This document shows, piece by piece, positions 10,471-23,400 of a DNA stretch of 64,000 nucleotides. Source of the DNA: Ficedula albicollis (lineage: Eukaryota; Chordata; Aves; Passeriformes; Muscicapidae). The notes beneath the pieces were generated by a model. It did no database searches. It was given only the letters and a program-made list of their open reading frames with translations, and was not told the origin of the DNA. The position numbers and the translations under genes are program-made. Numbering within the stretch: the first letter of the stretch is position 1; each line of letters begins with the position of its first letter. The stretch spans positions 7,510,148-7,574,147 of the forward strand of contig NC_021683.1 of NCBI RefSeq assembly GCF_000247815.1, read 5' to 3'.

Positions 10471-11024
10471 ACTGTGAGTGGCCCAAAACTGAACTCAGGA
10501 TTCAAGGTGCAGCCTCACAAACACCAAGCTCAGCGGCACTGTAGCTCCTCTCCCTCCTCTACCCAGTCCCCCAGGGCTGCTGCACATTTTACCCATGGAC
10601 TGTTTTCACATCACTACACTGGGAAGACTCGGAGCCAGTTTTCCAAGAGGGGGTCACACCTTTTCCACCCTAGTTGCTGGAGGCTCAAGTATGCTCTCAA
10701 TCACCGAGGTGATTGCACACTGAACGTGCTGCCGACAGAAACATGGAGGAACATGCTTTTCTTTGCCTGCCAGGGGAACACGGGTGTGGCACAATTAGTT
10801 TTAGCACATTTAATCTACTGTAAATGAGAAATAAACTCACTGCTATTTATCAGGCCGAATTGCTCCACAATGCATTCAGGTCTGTCATCACCTATTAGTC
10901 ATTCAGTAAAGAATCAATAGATAGTGGTAAGTAAGCCAGATGTGGGGTGAGACCAACCCAGCACTGTAACTGAAGCTGGGCAGTACCCACCCTCACTGAT
11001 TCATTTTCTTTCGGGCTGAAGAGG

Positions 11025-11140
11025 ATTAGTGATCTAGTGGGGGTTGGAAATCCATGGCAGGAGGATTGAAACTACATAATGTGTAAGGTCTTTTCCAACA
11101 GAAACTATTCTGTGATTCCATGATACGATTCTGTGAATAG
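11025..11140 (+). mobile_element. CR1 3'-end fragment
   Basis: A short CR1 tail ending in GGTCTTTTCCAACAGAAACTATTCTGTGATTCC-like sequence; the ATTCTGTG octamers are the CR1 3' signature. Confidence 0.7.
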
Positions 11141-11282
11141 TGACACCCCATTGTGAAAGGATGGGGGTGGGGGGGGGGTTGTGACAGCCTGAGCTTACCT
11201 GTAGCTCCCAAGTGAAATTCCCATGGCACCTTTGTCATCCCTTTGCTGCTTTCCAAGCAGACTCATCCAGGTTGCACCTGCA

Positions 11283-11592
11283 TTTTATCAGATCTGCAGA
11301 GGGATTTTGGACAAGGGCATAGAGCAATAGAATAAGGGGGAATTACTTCAAACTGACAAGAGAGTAGAGTGAGATTGGGTATTTGGAAGAAATTCTTCCC
11401 TGTGAGGGTGGGGAAGGCCCTGGCAGAGATTACACAATGTGGCTGCCCCAATTCTGGAAGTGTTCAAGGCCAGGTTGGTTGGGGTCTGAGCAACCTGGTC
11501 TAGTGGAAGGTAACCCTGCCCATGGCAGGGTTTGGAAGAAGATGGTCTTTAAGGTTCCATGTAACCCAAATCATTCTGTCATTCTATGACTC
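11283..11592 (+). mobile_element. CR1 LINE 3' fragment
   Basis: Contains the CR1 landmarks GAAATTCTTCCCTGTGAGGG, GGAAGTGTTCAAGGCCAGG, CCTGCCCATGGCAGG and a terminal CATTCTGTCATTCTATGA. Confidence 0.85.
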
Positions 11593-12049
11593 TGAGGACT
11601 TAAAATGCTCACACTGTCCATGTAATCTCCCTGGGCCACAGTGTTTGGACCTTGTGCCAGCCTAGGGCCTCACACAGGGTTCAGAAACACTTTTTGGAGA
11701 TATTCCCCTTGTGACAACAGCCAAGGTGCTCGCAGGGCTGGCAGCACAGGGACGGGATTGTTTTGCCAGGACCCATGGGACAGCACAGATCCTCACAGAC
11801 CTTCTTTTCTCCCATCCTCTAAGGATAAGTGGCTGGGTTATCCTTCATGCTTCAGCCATGAAGAGGGACCTCAGAACCACTAAGCAAGATGAGTTTGCTT
11901 TTCCACTATTAGATTTGCTAACAGGGATGGCTGAGAACAGGCTATCACATGTGGCAGATACATTCCATCTCAGGAACACTAAGGCACAGGCTTGTGACTG
12001 CCTTGGTTAGGCATCCATGTAAGTGAGAAAAGGAGGTGCAGGTAAGTGT

Positions 12050-12700
12050 AGGAATAAATACATGATAATGCAAATATTAATTTAGGAATCCAATTGAAAG
12101 GAATCATTAAGTCTTACTAAGGAAAGACATTTAAGCAGGAAAGAATGAGTATAATCTTTAAATTAAAAAGCATATAAGGGACTATTGAAAATTTACTCCC
12201 TGTAAAGAAGTTAAAAGCTGAGCACCATGCTACTCCAAAAATGCCCTGCCCGCCTAGATGATGTGACCCATTGCCCACACAGCTGAGCAGAAAAGATGCA
12301 GTCTGCGAACAGCAAAAACTCATATTGTTCTGTAAGTAGCTGTGGACACTGCTTGAGTAAAATGAGCTGCATTGATATTTTATCAGCAGAAATTAAAACT
12401 TACAATAATTGTTCATTCTGGTTTCAAACCATATTTGTAAAACAGAAGGGGAAACAAAAACACTTACCCTTTTTTTTAATTAAAAAAATTTCAATTCCTC
12501 TTCCTCTAACTGCATTTTTTTTCTAAATCCAGTGACTTAAAGCAGCACTTATGATGGATCCATCAGCTCAGAGCAAAAGCCATGTGCCACATGTATTTTG
12601 TTCTTTACAGTCCAGAAACTTTAATCAAATTACAGCGTCAATGAGCTGATAACAGGAATTACTAGTTTTGATTTTGAGATAAGTGAACTCAAATACTTCT
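12050..12700. other. AT-rich intergenic DNA
   Basis: Low-GC sequence without coding potential. It could include an old LTR or DNA-transposon relic, but no termini or target duplications are recognisable. Confidence 0.4.
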
Positions 12701-12711
12701 TCGGATTCTTA

Positions 12712-12812
12712 GGGAGGTCTAGTGGAAAACATCCCTGACCGTGGCAGAGGGGATGGAACTAGGTGATCTCTAAGGTTCCATTCAACCCAAAACATTCTAG
12801 GGTTCTCTGATT
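12712..12812 (+). mobile_element. CR1 3'-end fragment
   Basis: A degraded CR1 tail: GGTCTAGTGGAAAACATCCC, GGAACTAGGTGATCTCTAAGG and ACCCAAAACATTCTAG-like blocks. Confidence 0.65.
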
Positions 12813-14139
12813 TATACCCTCAAACGCTCCAAAATTCCCCAATATCACACTCATGCTTTACCAGGAAGAATGAGTTTCCCAATGCCTGTTGTAGTGAAAC
12901 GAGCACTGGGATAAGCCTTGGGGCTTTTTTGTTTTATTATTATTTGTTGGTGTTCTTTTTCTTTTTGCATTTCTCATTTTTACCTGCTGGAAGCCTCACA
13001 ACACTTAACTAACAAGGTTTTCAAATAGATAATCCTCTATTTCATTCATGGGGAACAGAGGTAAAAAAGCAGGTCAAGAAATGCCCACACCTGCCTGGAA
13101 AGTACTGTTACTGATACTTGGAACTGCCTTTCTTTCAGGGTTCACATTTGCATTCAGAACAGTCCCCAGCTGTGGCTGCACTTTAACTGTTTCTGCACAG
13201 CAGATCGCTGCGTCCTGTCTCCAAGGCTTTTTCAAACAGGCACTTTTTGGGAATAGTTCATCAGAGTAATTTGCCTGCAGTATGCTGGATGTGTGTGGCA
13301 TAGGTGGCCAAACCCTGTGGTTCACCTTGAGTGTTTGTACCCCTTGGTCATTTGCTAAACTTTGCCATAGACATTCATAGACATAGCATTTCTGGTGAGA
13401 AGTCACCAAATTAATGGCCTGAGCACAGAAGGAGGCACGAAAAGGAGAATGGGATCCTTAATCCAAATATCTGCTAAAAGGAAGGGTTTTTTCTTCTTAG
13501 TATTTAGTAGTATAATCAAAGATTTGTTTTTATTAAATTCCAACTTCCGTAAAAGGAAAAAAGAAAAGAAAGGTCTAAAAGCATTTTAATATCCTGAAGT
13601 AAACTGGGGCTCCTGTGTACTTGAACCACCATGGAGCAGGATAGAGCTAGCATAAATTACCTGATGCTATCTCCAGACTTACCTAAATATTTAGTTTCTG
13701 ATGTATTTATCAGTATTAGAGATGTTTTGTGTAGTGTTTGTCAAACAAGGATGAGAATAAGCAACATAAATAATAACCCTTATATACATCAGTCCTTACT
13801 TTGCTGTTGAGATCCCAGTTGTGTGCTCCCCATAATGGAATTGTAATGGGTATCTGGCTGTTCATATAACAGCTAAAAATAAAACAGTATCACCCACCTC
13901 CAGGTTGGCAGCAGGGCTGGTAAATTCAGAGCCCCTCCAGATACTGTCCTCCAGCTGGTGCTGGTTATGTCTTTTCCCTTCAGCGCTGTTTTGCCATCCC
14001 CAGATGCCAGCAAACCTCTTCCTTGCTTTACTCTATACTACCCCTTTGGTGCAGCTGTTTAACCAGGGACCTGATACTCAGCAACAAAAAATAAGGAGAA
14101 AACATCCCTCAAAACACCTGCAAGCCCAAACTGCTGCCT
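12813..14139. other. Intergenic DNA, nothing recognised
   Basis: No gene, RNA or clear repeat is seen. Short ORFs here are uninterrupted for under 80 codons and show no motif. Confidence 0.5.
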
Positions 14140-14545
14140 AAATCACAGAATCACTTGGATTGTAAGGAACCATAAAGACCATCTCAGCCCCTCTGCCGTC
14201 AGCAGGGACTCCTTCAGGCTGCTCCAACCTGGCCTGGACACTTCCAGGGATGGGGCAGCCACAGTTTCTCTGGGCAACCTCTGCCAGGGCCTTACTACTC
14301 TCACAATTCTTCCAAATAACCAAATTCTAATACTAATAGGGAACAATTTCTTCCAAATACCCAATCTATCCCTGCCCTCTGTCAGCGTGAAGCCGCTCCC
14401 CCATGTCCTGCAGGCCCTTGTGCAAAATCCCTCTCCAGCTCTGAGTCCCTTGAGGCACTGGAAAGGCTCTAAAGGCTCCACAGAACTTTCTCATCTCTCA
14501 ACAACCCCAAACTCTCTCAGCCCATCTCTATAGGAGGGTGCTACA
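14140..14545 (-). mobile_element. CR1 LINE fragment
   Basis: Reverse-oriented CR1: starts with the complement of the 3' octamers (ATCACAGAATCA), continues through CTGCTCCAACCTGGCCTGGACACTTCCAGGGATGGGG-type sequence and reaches CCCCATGTCCTGCAGGCC. Confidence 0.85.
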
Positions 14546-14722
14546 GCCTCAGTATCTTCGTGGATCAGTTTCTTTACCAGATTTATTGCATCTAATGGTC
14601 ACGGAAAGAGCCAAATCATGTGCATTTATTCCTGAGCCGGCAATAAAACAGCTTGTAAAGGGGCCGGTACTTCCTCATGAAAACCGGTTTAGTTTGGGTT
14701 GGATTTTTTTTTTTTTTTTTTA

Positions 14723-14772
14723 ATCTAGTAAAGATTTCTTCTAGTAAAGATTTTTTATCTGGTAAAGATTAA
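14723..14772 (+). repeat. Three short tandem units of TAGTAAAGATT
   Basis: The motif TCTAGTAAAGATT (third unit TCTGGTAAAGATT) occurs three times at about 18-base spacing, directly after a poly-T tract and before the CpG-rich SDR promoter. Confidence 0.6.
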
Positions 14773-14799
14773 TGTGCTAAAGGCGCAGAGGACACTACG

Positions 14800-15620
<821 letters not shown>

Positions 15621-18600
15621 AGTCCGCAGGTTCACAACGTGGGGTTTCCAAAAGTGGTGCCAGTGGAGTTGTGGGATGCCCCTGTCCCTGCTTTCCACTG
15701 TGCTAGAACGGGAGAGACTCACACTTGTTGCTTCTGCATGGAATCACAAAGCTTCCCTGTTCTTCTTAACATCCAGCTTGTCTTCCTCTGCTTGCTGTCC
15801 CACTGAAATACTAGGGAGAGACTTGCACTCTGATAGATCCTGGCTCCAGCTGATTTGTTTGTGGCACCTTCTGGCAAGTGTGTATTATTCCATGTCAGGA
15901 GTGGTCTGGCACAGTGAGAACCCACCCCACTGCCAACCTAGGGGTGCCCAGCTCATGCTGGGTCAGGTGCCCAAGTTGGCTGGGTCAAAGATAGGCCAGG
16001 TCTTTTATTTTTGCCCTGTTCTTCCTCCCCACAGCTCAAAGGACTCGGGCAGCGATGAGATAAGGGACTTTTTTCAGGGCTGGACTGGAGCCGGTTTTCC
16101 TACAAGGTGGTCTTCATGCAACTCTCCTAGCCAGGGAGTACTTCCCAAAGCCTTGTCCAGCTGTGGTAGGGTGAGAACAGTGTCATCAGGGTGCCACTGA
16201 AGTCCATGACCAAGGACATGGAGAGTATTGTTCCACCAGCCTGGTGCCACATCACTTCTGCCCTTTCGTGCCTGGGCCGGATGTTGGGGTGAGGGAGGCT
16301 GCTGCTGGGGTGGTGTTGAGACAGGCAGTTGGGAAAAACAGGAGAGGAGAAATATCTATTGGCCACCACAAACCAATTAATGGATTTTACATAATTTCTT
16401 GTGCCCAGGGCTAATGTGGGATGATGGGGTCTGGTGGGGAAGCCCAGAGATAACTGACAATGAACCACAGCCAGTTCCAGCAGCTCTCCTGCTCCCATGT
16501 TCCTCTCAAAAGAAACCACCAATTTGTGTTTCTCCTGTGGGCATGTTTGGAAGAGGGTTTTAGTTCTAAAAGCAATCCTTCTGGGCACGTTGAACAGGAT
16601 GGTTCAGTTTCTGGTGTCTGAAACCTGCCATAGTTGGAGACTAAGAGCGAAGAGCTGCTAGGAACAGTGAAGTAAAAAGTTTCCTTTTTGAAAAGAGCTT
16701 TTGAATCCTCCACTGTGTGAGTTGGCACAGGCAGGCAGGCAGGACAATCGATGACTAAAACACAAAGAATAAATTTATTTCTGTTATCTTGATAACCAAG
16801 GGATTCCTGAAGCAACACTGGGCAGAGGTACAGGGAGGTACAGAGATACAGGAGACACAGGTACTGTTAAGATCCATGCTGGTGGATCATTGGCTACTGT
16901 TTACATAGTTTATCAAGTGTTATTTCCGGCTGTAAGGTCACTTGAATGATTTACAGTCCTTCTTTTCCCCAATCTTCATCTTTTAACCCACTCCTCCCAA
17001 TATCCACATGAGATTAAAACAAACAATAAAAGTGTGCAAAGTGGTTAAATTCACTAATCATTAATGAAGTCCAGAGCGAGTAGAACTGGGACTGGCCTAT
17101 CCTGATGTGATTTCCTCTTTCACCTATTTTCCAGCAGCCTCTGGGAGACACTTCTGGCTGTATCCCCAGCCAGTTCACATAATTTCCCTGGTAAACCGGT
17201 CCTTCACAGCTTGCTCCCATCCTTTGCTGTGGCTCTGGCTGGGCTGCTGATGACGCTTGGGAAAGTGACCACAGCATCTTGCAGCATGGCCATGTCATGC
17301 CCTTAGCACATGCACATTGCTTTGTGGAGCCTGGGAGGAGCCTGGGAGGAGCCTGAGAACCAAGGCAGGTCCCCAGCCCAGCTGTTCACAAGCACTGAGT
17401 AACACCTGGAAGCTGTTTCCCTCAGGGTGGGCCATTGCTGGCACCCCAGCATGATGCTTGGCATTGCCTTTGCCTCGTGCTGATTGTTTCCGTGTCTCTT
17501 TTTGTAGGAGCTGAGAGATCTGGCATCCAAACACCCAAACCTGGTTCTTGTAAAGCTGGGTAGGTGTGCTCTGCTTCTGAGCTGGTAAATTTGTGACTGC
17601 CAGCCATGCTTGCCCCATTTCTCCTTCCCTTCCTTCCTCCCTCCCTCCCTTCAGGTTCTGCATGAGGTTCCTGTTCTTCAGAGCTGCTTCAATTCCTGCT
17701 GCCAAAACCCCAGCTTCTCCAGACCTGTCTCAGCCTCAGTACCCCATTCCCTGGAGCCTCCTTGCTCCATGGCCACAGGACCAGAATGTCCTTGAGACCC
17801 ATCCTGGGCAGCCCCTGGCTCCCCCAGCTGAGTGAACACATCCTTGCTCTGCCTTGATCCCAAGTCCTAGGCAAGACCAGAAGGGCTCTGGAGGAAGGTA
17901 GCTCCTGTGGAAATGCTGTAAGATCAGCCCAGAGCTTGAGCAGGAGCAGAAGGACCTTGCAGAGCCATCCCACAGCAGGTCCCAGCACATTTCTCTTGGG
18001 GACTTGTCCCCTCAGAACCCTCTGGGTTTTCCAGAAATTGGTCAGACATAGACTTTGGAGGCGGTGGCTGCTGGGAGCTGACACAGCATGGGAGTCACGG
18101 CAGCGGTTTGCCCCCACGATGGGCGTTTCCTGGTGGGAGCCTTCAGCTGCCGGCAGAGGAGGCGGTGCTGGGATGAGCTGGGATGAGTTGGGATGAGCTG
18201 GTTTCACAGCACCATCTGGTGCCCGTGGATGGAAGGGCCGCGCGGGTCAGAACGCGCAGATTTCCTCGGTGTCCTCCGCTCCCTCTTGTCCCCAGCACGC
18301 CTGTGACTCTCAGACTGTTCTCTCGCACTGCAGATGTGGAAAACCCCTCGGCTATCACCGATGCGGCCAAGGTGGTGGAGGGGAAGCTGGACGGAATGGG
18401 GCTGAACCTGCTGATAAACAACGCCGGCGTCTACACCCCCACGGCCTCGCTGGAGACGGTCGATGCTGAGGACATGGTCAGGTCCTACAAGACCAATGCA
18501 GTGGGGCCAATGCTGATGGCCCAGGTACGGGTGAAGCTCTGGGGATGAAATTTGGCCCAGCTTGAGGGTATCCCAGGCTGTCCATGGTCACAACGGAAAT

Positions 18601-20301
18601 ATTGGAGGGCTTTGCCAAATTTCTTGGAGCTGTGCAGGGGAGGGCTAGGGCTGCTCTTCAAGCCTAAGCCTTCTGCAGCCTCTCTGAATTGTGCAGGGCC
18701 TCTGCAGCAACACCTGGGCTCTCCTGACATCTTGCTGTTCTTCCTCACCCTCCCTGGGTTGCAGTTGCCGTAAGTGGGACGGGCTTAAGGCACAGGTGTC
18801 CCACTGGATTGCTTCTCCCCAGGCCTTCCTGCCTCTGCTGAAGAAGGCTGCCCAGGACAGCAAAGAAAAGGGCCTGAGTTGCAGCAAGGCAGCCATCATC
18901 AACATCTCCACCATCTTGGGGTCCATCAAGAAAACACCTGATTCCTTCTTCCACCCTGTCATCTCCTACCGCTGCAGCAAGGTATGGACACCGGTGACCT
19001 GCCCGGGCTTCTGAGCTCCTTGGGGGGCAGAGCTGCCCTTGTCAGGCCAGATCTCAGGGAAACACCTGGCATTGAGAGATGGAGGGATTTCCCCAAGCTC
19101 CATGCCCACCCAGGGGAAACACACACTGTCTCTTGAAGACCTGGCATTGCTTTTTCTCCCTCACCAAGAGGCAGTGATGGGAAGGGAATCTGGTTCATGG
19201 AGCTTTTTGCTGCCCATGGATGATGCTTCCTTCCTCACCCAGGCTGCCCTCAACATGCTGACCATGTGCCAGGCTCTGACCTACAAGGAAGCTGGGATCC
19301 TGTGTGTGGCACTGCACCCTGGCTGGGTGAAAACAGACATGGGCACCCAGGAGGTGAGTTCTGGCCAAGCAGGCCAACAGGGAACCCATGGGTGGCACCC
19401 AAGGCTACAAACCTGCACAGGAGGTAGCCCAGGTGGCCAAGATGGCTCTCTGGAGGGAGAATCCATGTGAAAATGAGCTGCCTCTTGGGCTCCAAGGTGC
19501 TCATGTCTGTGTTGGGCCCCTGCAGAACGTGTGGATACTGTCTGGGAAGTAGCATCAGCACATATCAGGCTGCTTGTTCAGGGGGAAAAAAGGGCCTTTG
19601 GGCAGCCTGGAAGATATGCAGAGAATCTGAATCCAACAGAGCAGGGAGGAGAGGAGCAACACCATCCCATCCTGTGCCCCATTCCTTGAAGAACTGCAGC
19701 TCCATGAGGTTTCCACTCATCCTGCAGGATCTGTGTTTTGCAGTGGGGTGGTTCCTGCAGCACCGGAGTTTTGTGAAGGCTGCACAAAGCATCTCACTTG
19801 CAGCAGGGATCTCTTCCTGTTTGGTTAAACCTGTGGGTTGCTTCCCAGCCCAAGCCACCTCCATCCAAGCCTGCAGTGCAGATACCCAACCATCCTCCCA
19901 CACAGTGGACTTGTCCCAGCTCCCATGCCTCTCTGCTCACTCTGGGTGGAAGGAGCCTTGCTGTTACAGCACATGAGCCAAGCTGGTGCTGCTGGATAGC
20001 CTGAAATGATGCCACTGCCTCATTTTGCCCTTTGCAGGCTGACCTGACAGTGGACACAAGTGTGCGGGGGCTGTTGTCTGTGCTGCCAATTCTTTCTGAG
20101 AAACACAGTGGGGCTCTGCTCAACTGGGAAGGTAAAGCTATCCCCTGGTGACTGCTCTCGGTCCCTGCAAGGGACTCCACAGTGCCACAGGACTTCCTGG
20201 TGCCATGGGTGCACCAGGCTGCTCAGCCCTCTGTGGTCTGCAAGGGACCTACTTGGGACTCCAGTGGGTGGGCAGGGTGTGATCCCTGCCTTCACCTTGC
20301 T

Positions 20302-20319
20302 AATAAATAAATAAATAAA
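20302..20319 (+). terminator. Overlapping poly(A) signals of the plus-strand SDR gene
   Basis: AATAAATAAATAAATAAA starts about 150 bases after the stop codon and gives four overlapping AATAAA hexamers. Confidence 0.8.
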
Positions 20320-20397
20320 GTCAATTAGTACCTGTGCCTTCTCCCAGCTGCAATGTCTCCACTCAGACTGTCTTGCCCCTGGCAAAAATAGCCTGGC

Positions 20398-20457
20398 ATT
20401 AATGGTTGAACTCTATGATCTTGGAGGTGTTTTTCCAACCTGAATGATCCTCTGATC
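20398..20457 (+). mobile_element. CR1 3'-tail scrap
   Basis: About 60 bases resembling a CR1 tail: GGTTGAACTCTATGATCTTGG then TTTTTCCAACCTGAATGATC. Confidence 0.5.
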
Positions 20458-20459
20458 TG

Positions 20460-23400
20460 CCTGCCTTGTCTTCAGCTGTTCTGAGCTGAAGGGATGTCCC
20501 AGGGGACATGTAACTCACCTAAAGCTCTGCTGTCCTGCCTGGCTGCAGGGTGGGCCCAGGTCTGCCTGGTCTTTGCCATGCTTCCACCAAAGAATGTTGT
20601 ATTTGCCATAGATTTCTTGGGATGACTTTGTGCTGGACATGGTGTCTTTGGGAGCAGCCTCATGGCTGGAGTGGGAAGACCAGGTACTACAGTCCAGTTC
20701 TGCAATCCCATTCAGACAGCTCTTCCCACAGTGGTGCCTTAACTGGGCATGGTACCCCTGGGTGGGGGAAATCTGGTCCCATTGGGGATCAGAGCATGAG
20801 AATGGTGCTTCTGTGGGATGGAGAAGCTGAGAACCTTAATAAGGTGATCGGGCAGCCCTGGACTGCATGAATTTGACGAGGAAGTGGTAACAGCCCCAAA
20901 GAAATTGATTTTGGGGTAGTATTGGGATTTCTCAGGAGGGTTTTGCCCCTTCTGGAAAGAGCTTCTCTTAAAGGAGCATAGCCAAAAGGAGTCAGGACTC
21001 CTGCAAAACCAAGCCTGGTCTCAGGTGGGCAGAACAACCTGGTCTGAAGGAAAAGCAAGCCCCTGCTCCTTCCTTCAGAGGCTACCACCTTTTCTTTCTC
21101 ATCTGGAGGACCAGCTGAAACATCCGGGTCCCTCTGGGTCTGGGCCTTGCTGGGGTTGTGCCTCTTTGTCGAGTGAGAGCTTGCCTGCCACCACTAGCTT
21201 TCCTGGGAATCGTGAGGCCATGCACTGCCTGGCTGTGCCAGAGGAGCCGTGTTCCCCATGCCCAGGCTCTGACATGCTCTTTTCCAAGCCTGTGCTGTGA
21301 TTTCCAAGGCCTTCAGGAACCAGCACTGCCAGCAGAGCTGCAGGGAGCCATACCCACATGAGGCACCCACTGCTGCATGGGTGCCCCCTGCCAGGGAGAC
21401 ACTGACCTCACCTCATCCTCGGGGGAGCTCTGAACTGTTTGTCCTCTTCCACCTGATCCAGCCACTTGGTTTCCCATGTAAATGCTTGCTTTTTTCTTTC
21501 CCAGCTCATGTCTGTGGCCGGAGCATTCAGTGCCCACTTGGGCACCTCCCTATCAGCGCTGCAATGGCAGCAGGAGGAGGAGAATCCCTGGGAAGGAATG
21601 GTTCAGGGCCTGGAGTGTGGGTGAGGGGCCTGATGCTGCCAGTGCATTGCTGTGCTCAGCCCAGTGCTGGCTCAGAGACACGGCCAAGCCTCCCCCAAGT
21701 GCCCTCCCTGCCCCTTGGCAGAGGTTCTCCTGCCCCAGTTACTCCACACAAGCCAGCTGGAGCCTGGCCAGTCACCACAGGCTGGCTCCATGCCCGTCTC
21801 TCGCCATGTTTCTCCCTTCTGTCCCACACCACGTGCTGGATCCTGGGAGATGAGCAATGCCAGAAATCCCACCACGGATTGCTGACATCTTACAGTCGTC
21901 GTCCCCCTTGTGGTGATTGCCAACCTGGTGAGATGTGTGTCACTGCTCCCTTGAGAACACGGCAGGAGACAGGACTGCTGACGGCTGGGACAAGATCTGT
22001 CAGCCTGGGACATCACCTGGGATGAGATCAGGTCACCCAGGGCATGGGTAGCCCTGTGTTCTGAAGGTGGTAGGAGGAGGAGCGGGAAGCTCTGCAGGTG
22101 GAGCCCAGTCTGGCAGTACTGAACACAGCTCCTGGGGAGAAGAACTAATCCCAGGGCACTGCTGGACATTGAAGCACCTGGAGCATCAGCCTGTCGGAAT
22201 CCCAGTGCAGTGGCCTTCCCTTTGGGTGCTAGGGTAGCAGAATAATTGCTGTGCAGAGCCAAGCAAAAACAGGTCAGTTGATCCCAATTTTCAAGCCAGC
22301 AGGAGATTGGAGCAGGGTGATCCAGCTTGGATCTTTCTGCAACTGGGATTCACCCCTGCTGAGTGCTTTGCCTTTACAAGTGCAGCCAGGTGCTCTCCAG
22401 GAGTCCATCCTTCCACCCTCTGAGACAAGGCTCATGCCAGGGAGCACATGCTGGAGCTAAGCTAGCAGGGACTATGCCTCCATGGTAACTTGGAGGCCAG
22501 GGACCCCTGGGAACTTTAAGGTGCTCCAGGGCATGTGTTCTTCAGGAAACCTCAGTAAAAGGCCAGATGGGCAGGTCTCCCTACTCAAATGCTTGCCAAG
22601 TGGTGTCGGCTTTTCCTTTGCACAAGTTCCGGGTGTTTGTGCTCATGAAGCTGATTATCTCCCGGTTTCCTCTTCTGCCTGATGTTTCCTGCCTCCCTCC
22701 CTTTTGCTGGTTTTGCCCTTTGTGTCAGGCTTATTTCCTGGCTCTGGGAAGTGTCAGACCTCAGTGTCCCCCCTACTCGCTGGGATGGCAGCACATAGCC
22801 CTGTGTCCTTTCACTGGGTGCACTACAGTGCCCCAGGAGACACTTGAAATCCCACCTGACCAGCTAGCTGCTCCCTGGGAGCAAAGGCAGGTTTGGACAG
22901 AACCATCTGCTTTTAGCAGCTGATCCATCTCTATTCTGAAGCTGGGACACAGGTGCCAGTGTTGGTTCCAGCAGTGGGGAAAGCTGGACAACCCCTTGAG
23001 GACTCTTCCTTAGACTGCACAGGGTCATGGAAACATATCTGGGGACTTCCAGAAACCATGGGTAGGGAAGTTGTCACCCAGAGCAGCTCAGACAGCCTCC
23101 CCCAGCCTCTTTGGAGCCATTGTAACATCTGGGGGCAAACATCTTTCTGCTCCAGGGAGCCCAGCAGCTCTCCAGGCTCCTGGGATTGACCTCAGTGGTG
23201 GGAATAACCTGCATTTCCCAGGGTTTTCCGGCAGCTGCCTTATTCCAGACCCATAGCCACTGGCAAAGATTTGTTGCACCAGGAGCTGCACCAGTCAGTC
23301 AGTCCGTGGGTTGGGGTAGGAGCAGTGAGGACATTGGCAGTCCTGACCTAACTTGCCAGGATCAGGGCAAGATCCATTTTGAGAGACATTCTCCCACACC

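Noticed and set aside
21099..21359. Minus-strand ORF starting MWVWLPAALLAVLVP, resembling a signal peptide
   Set aside because: No mature-domain motif follows, and I could not find downstream exons. Hydrophobic starts of this kind are expected by chance in so many short ORFs.
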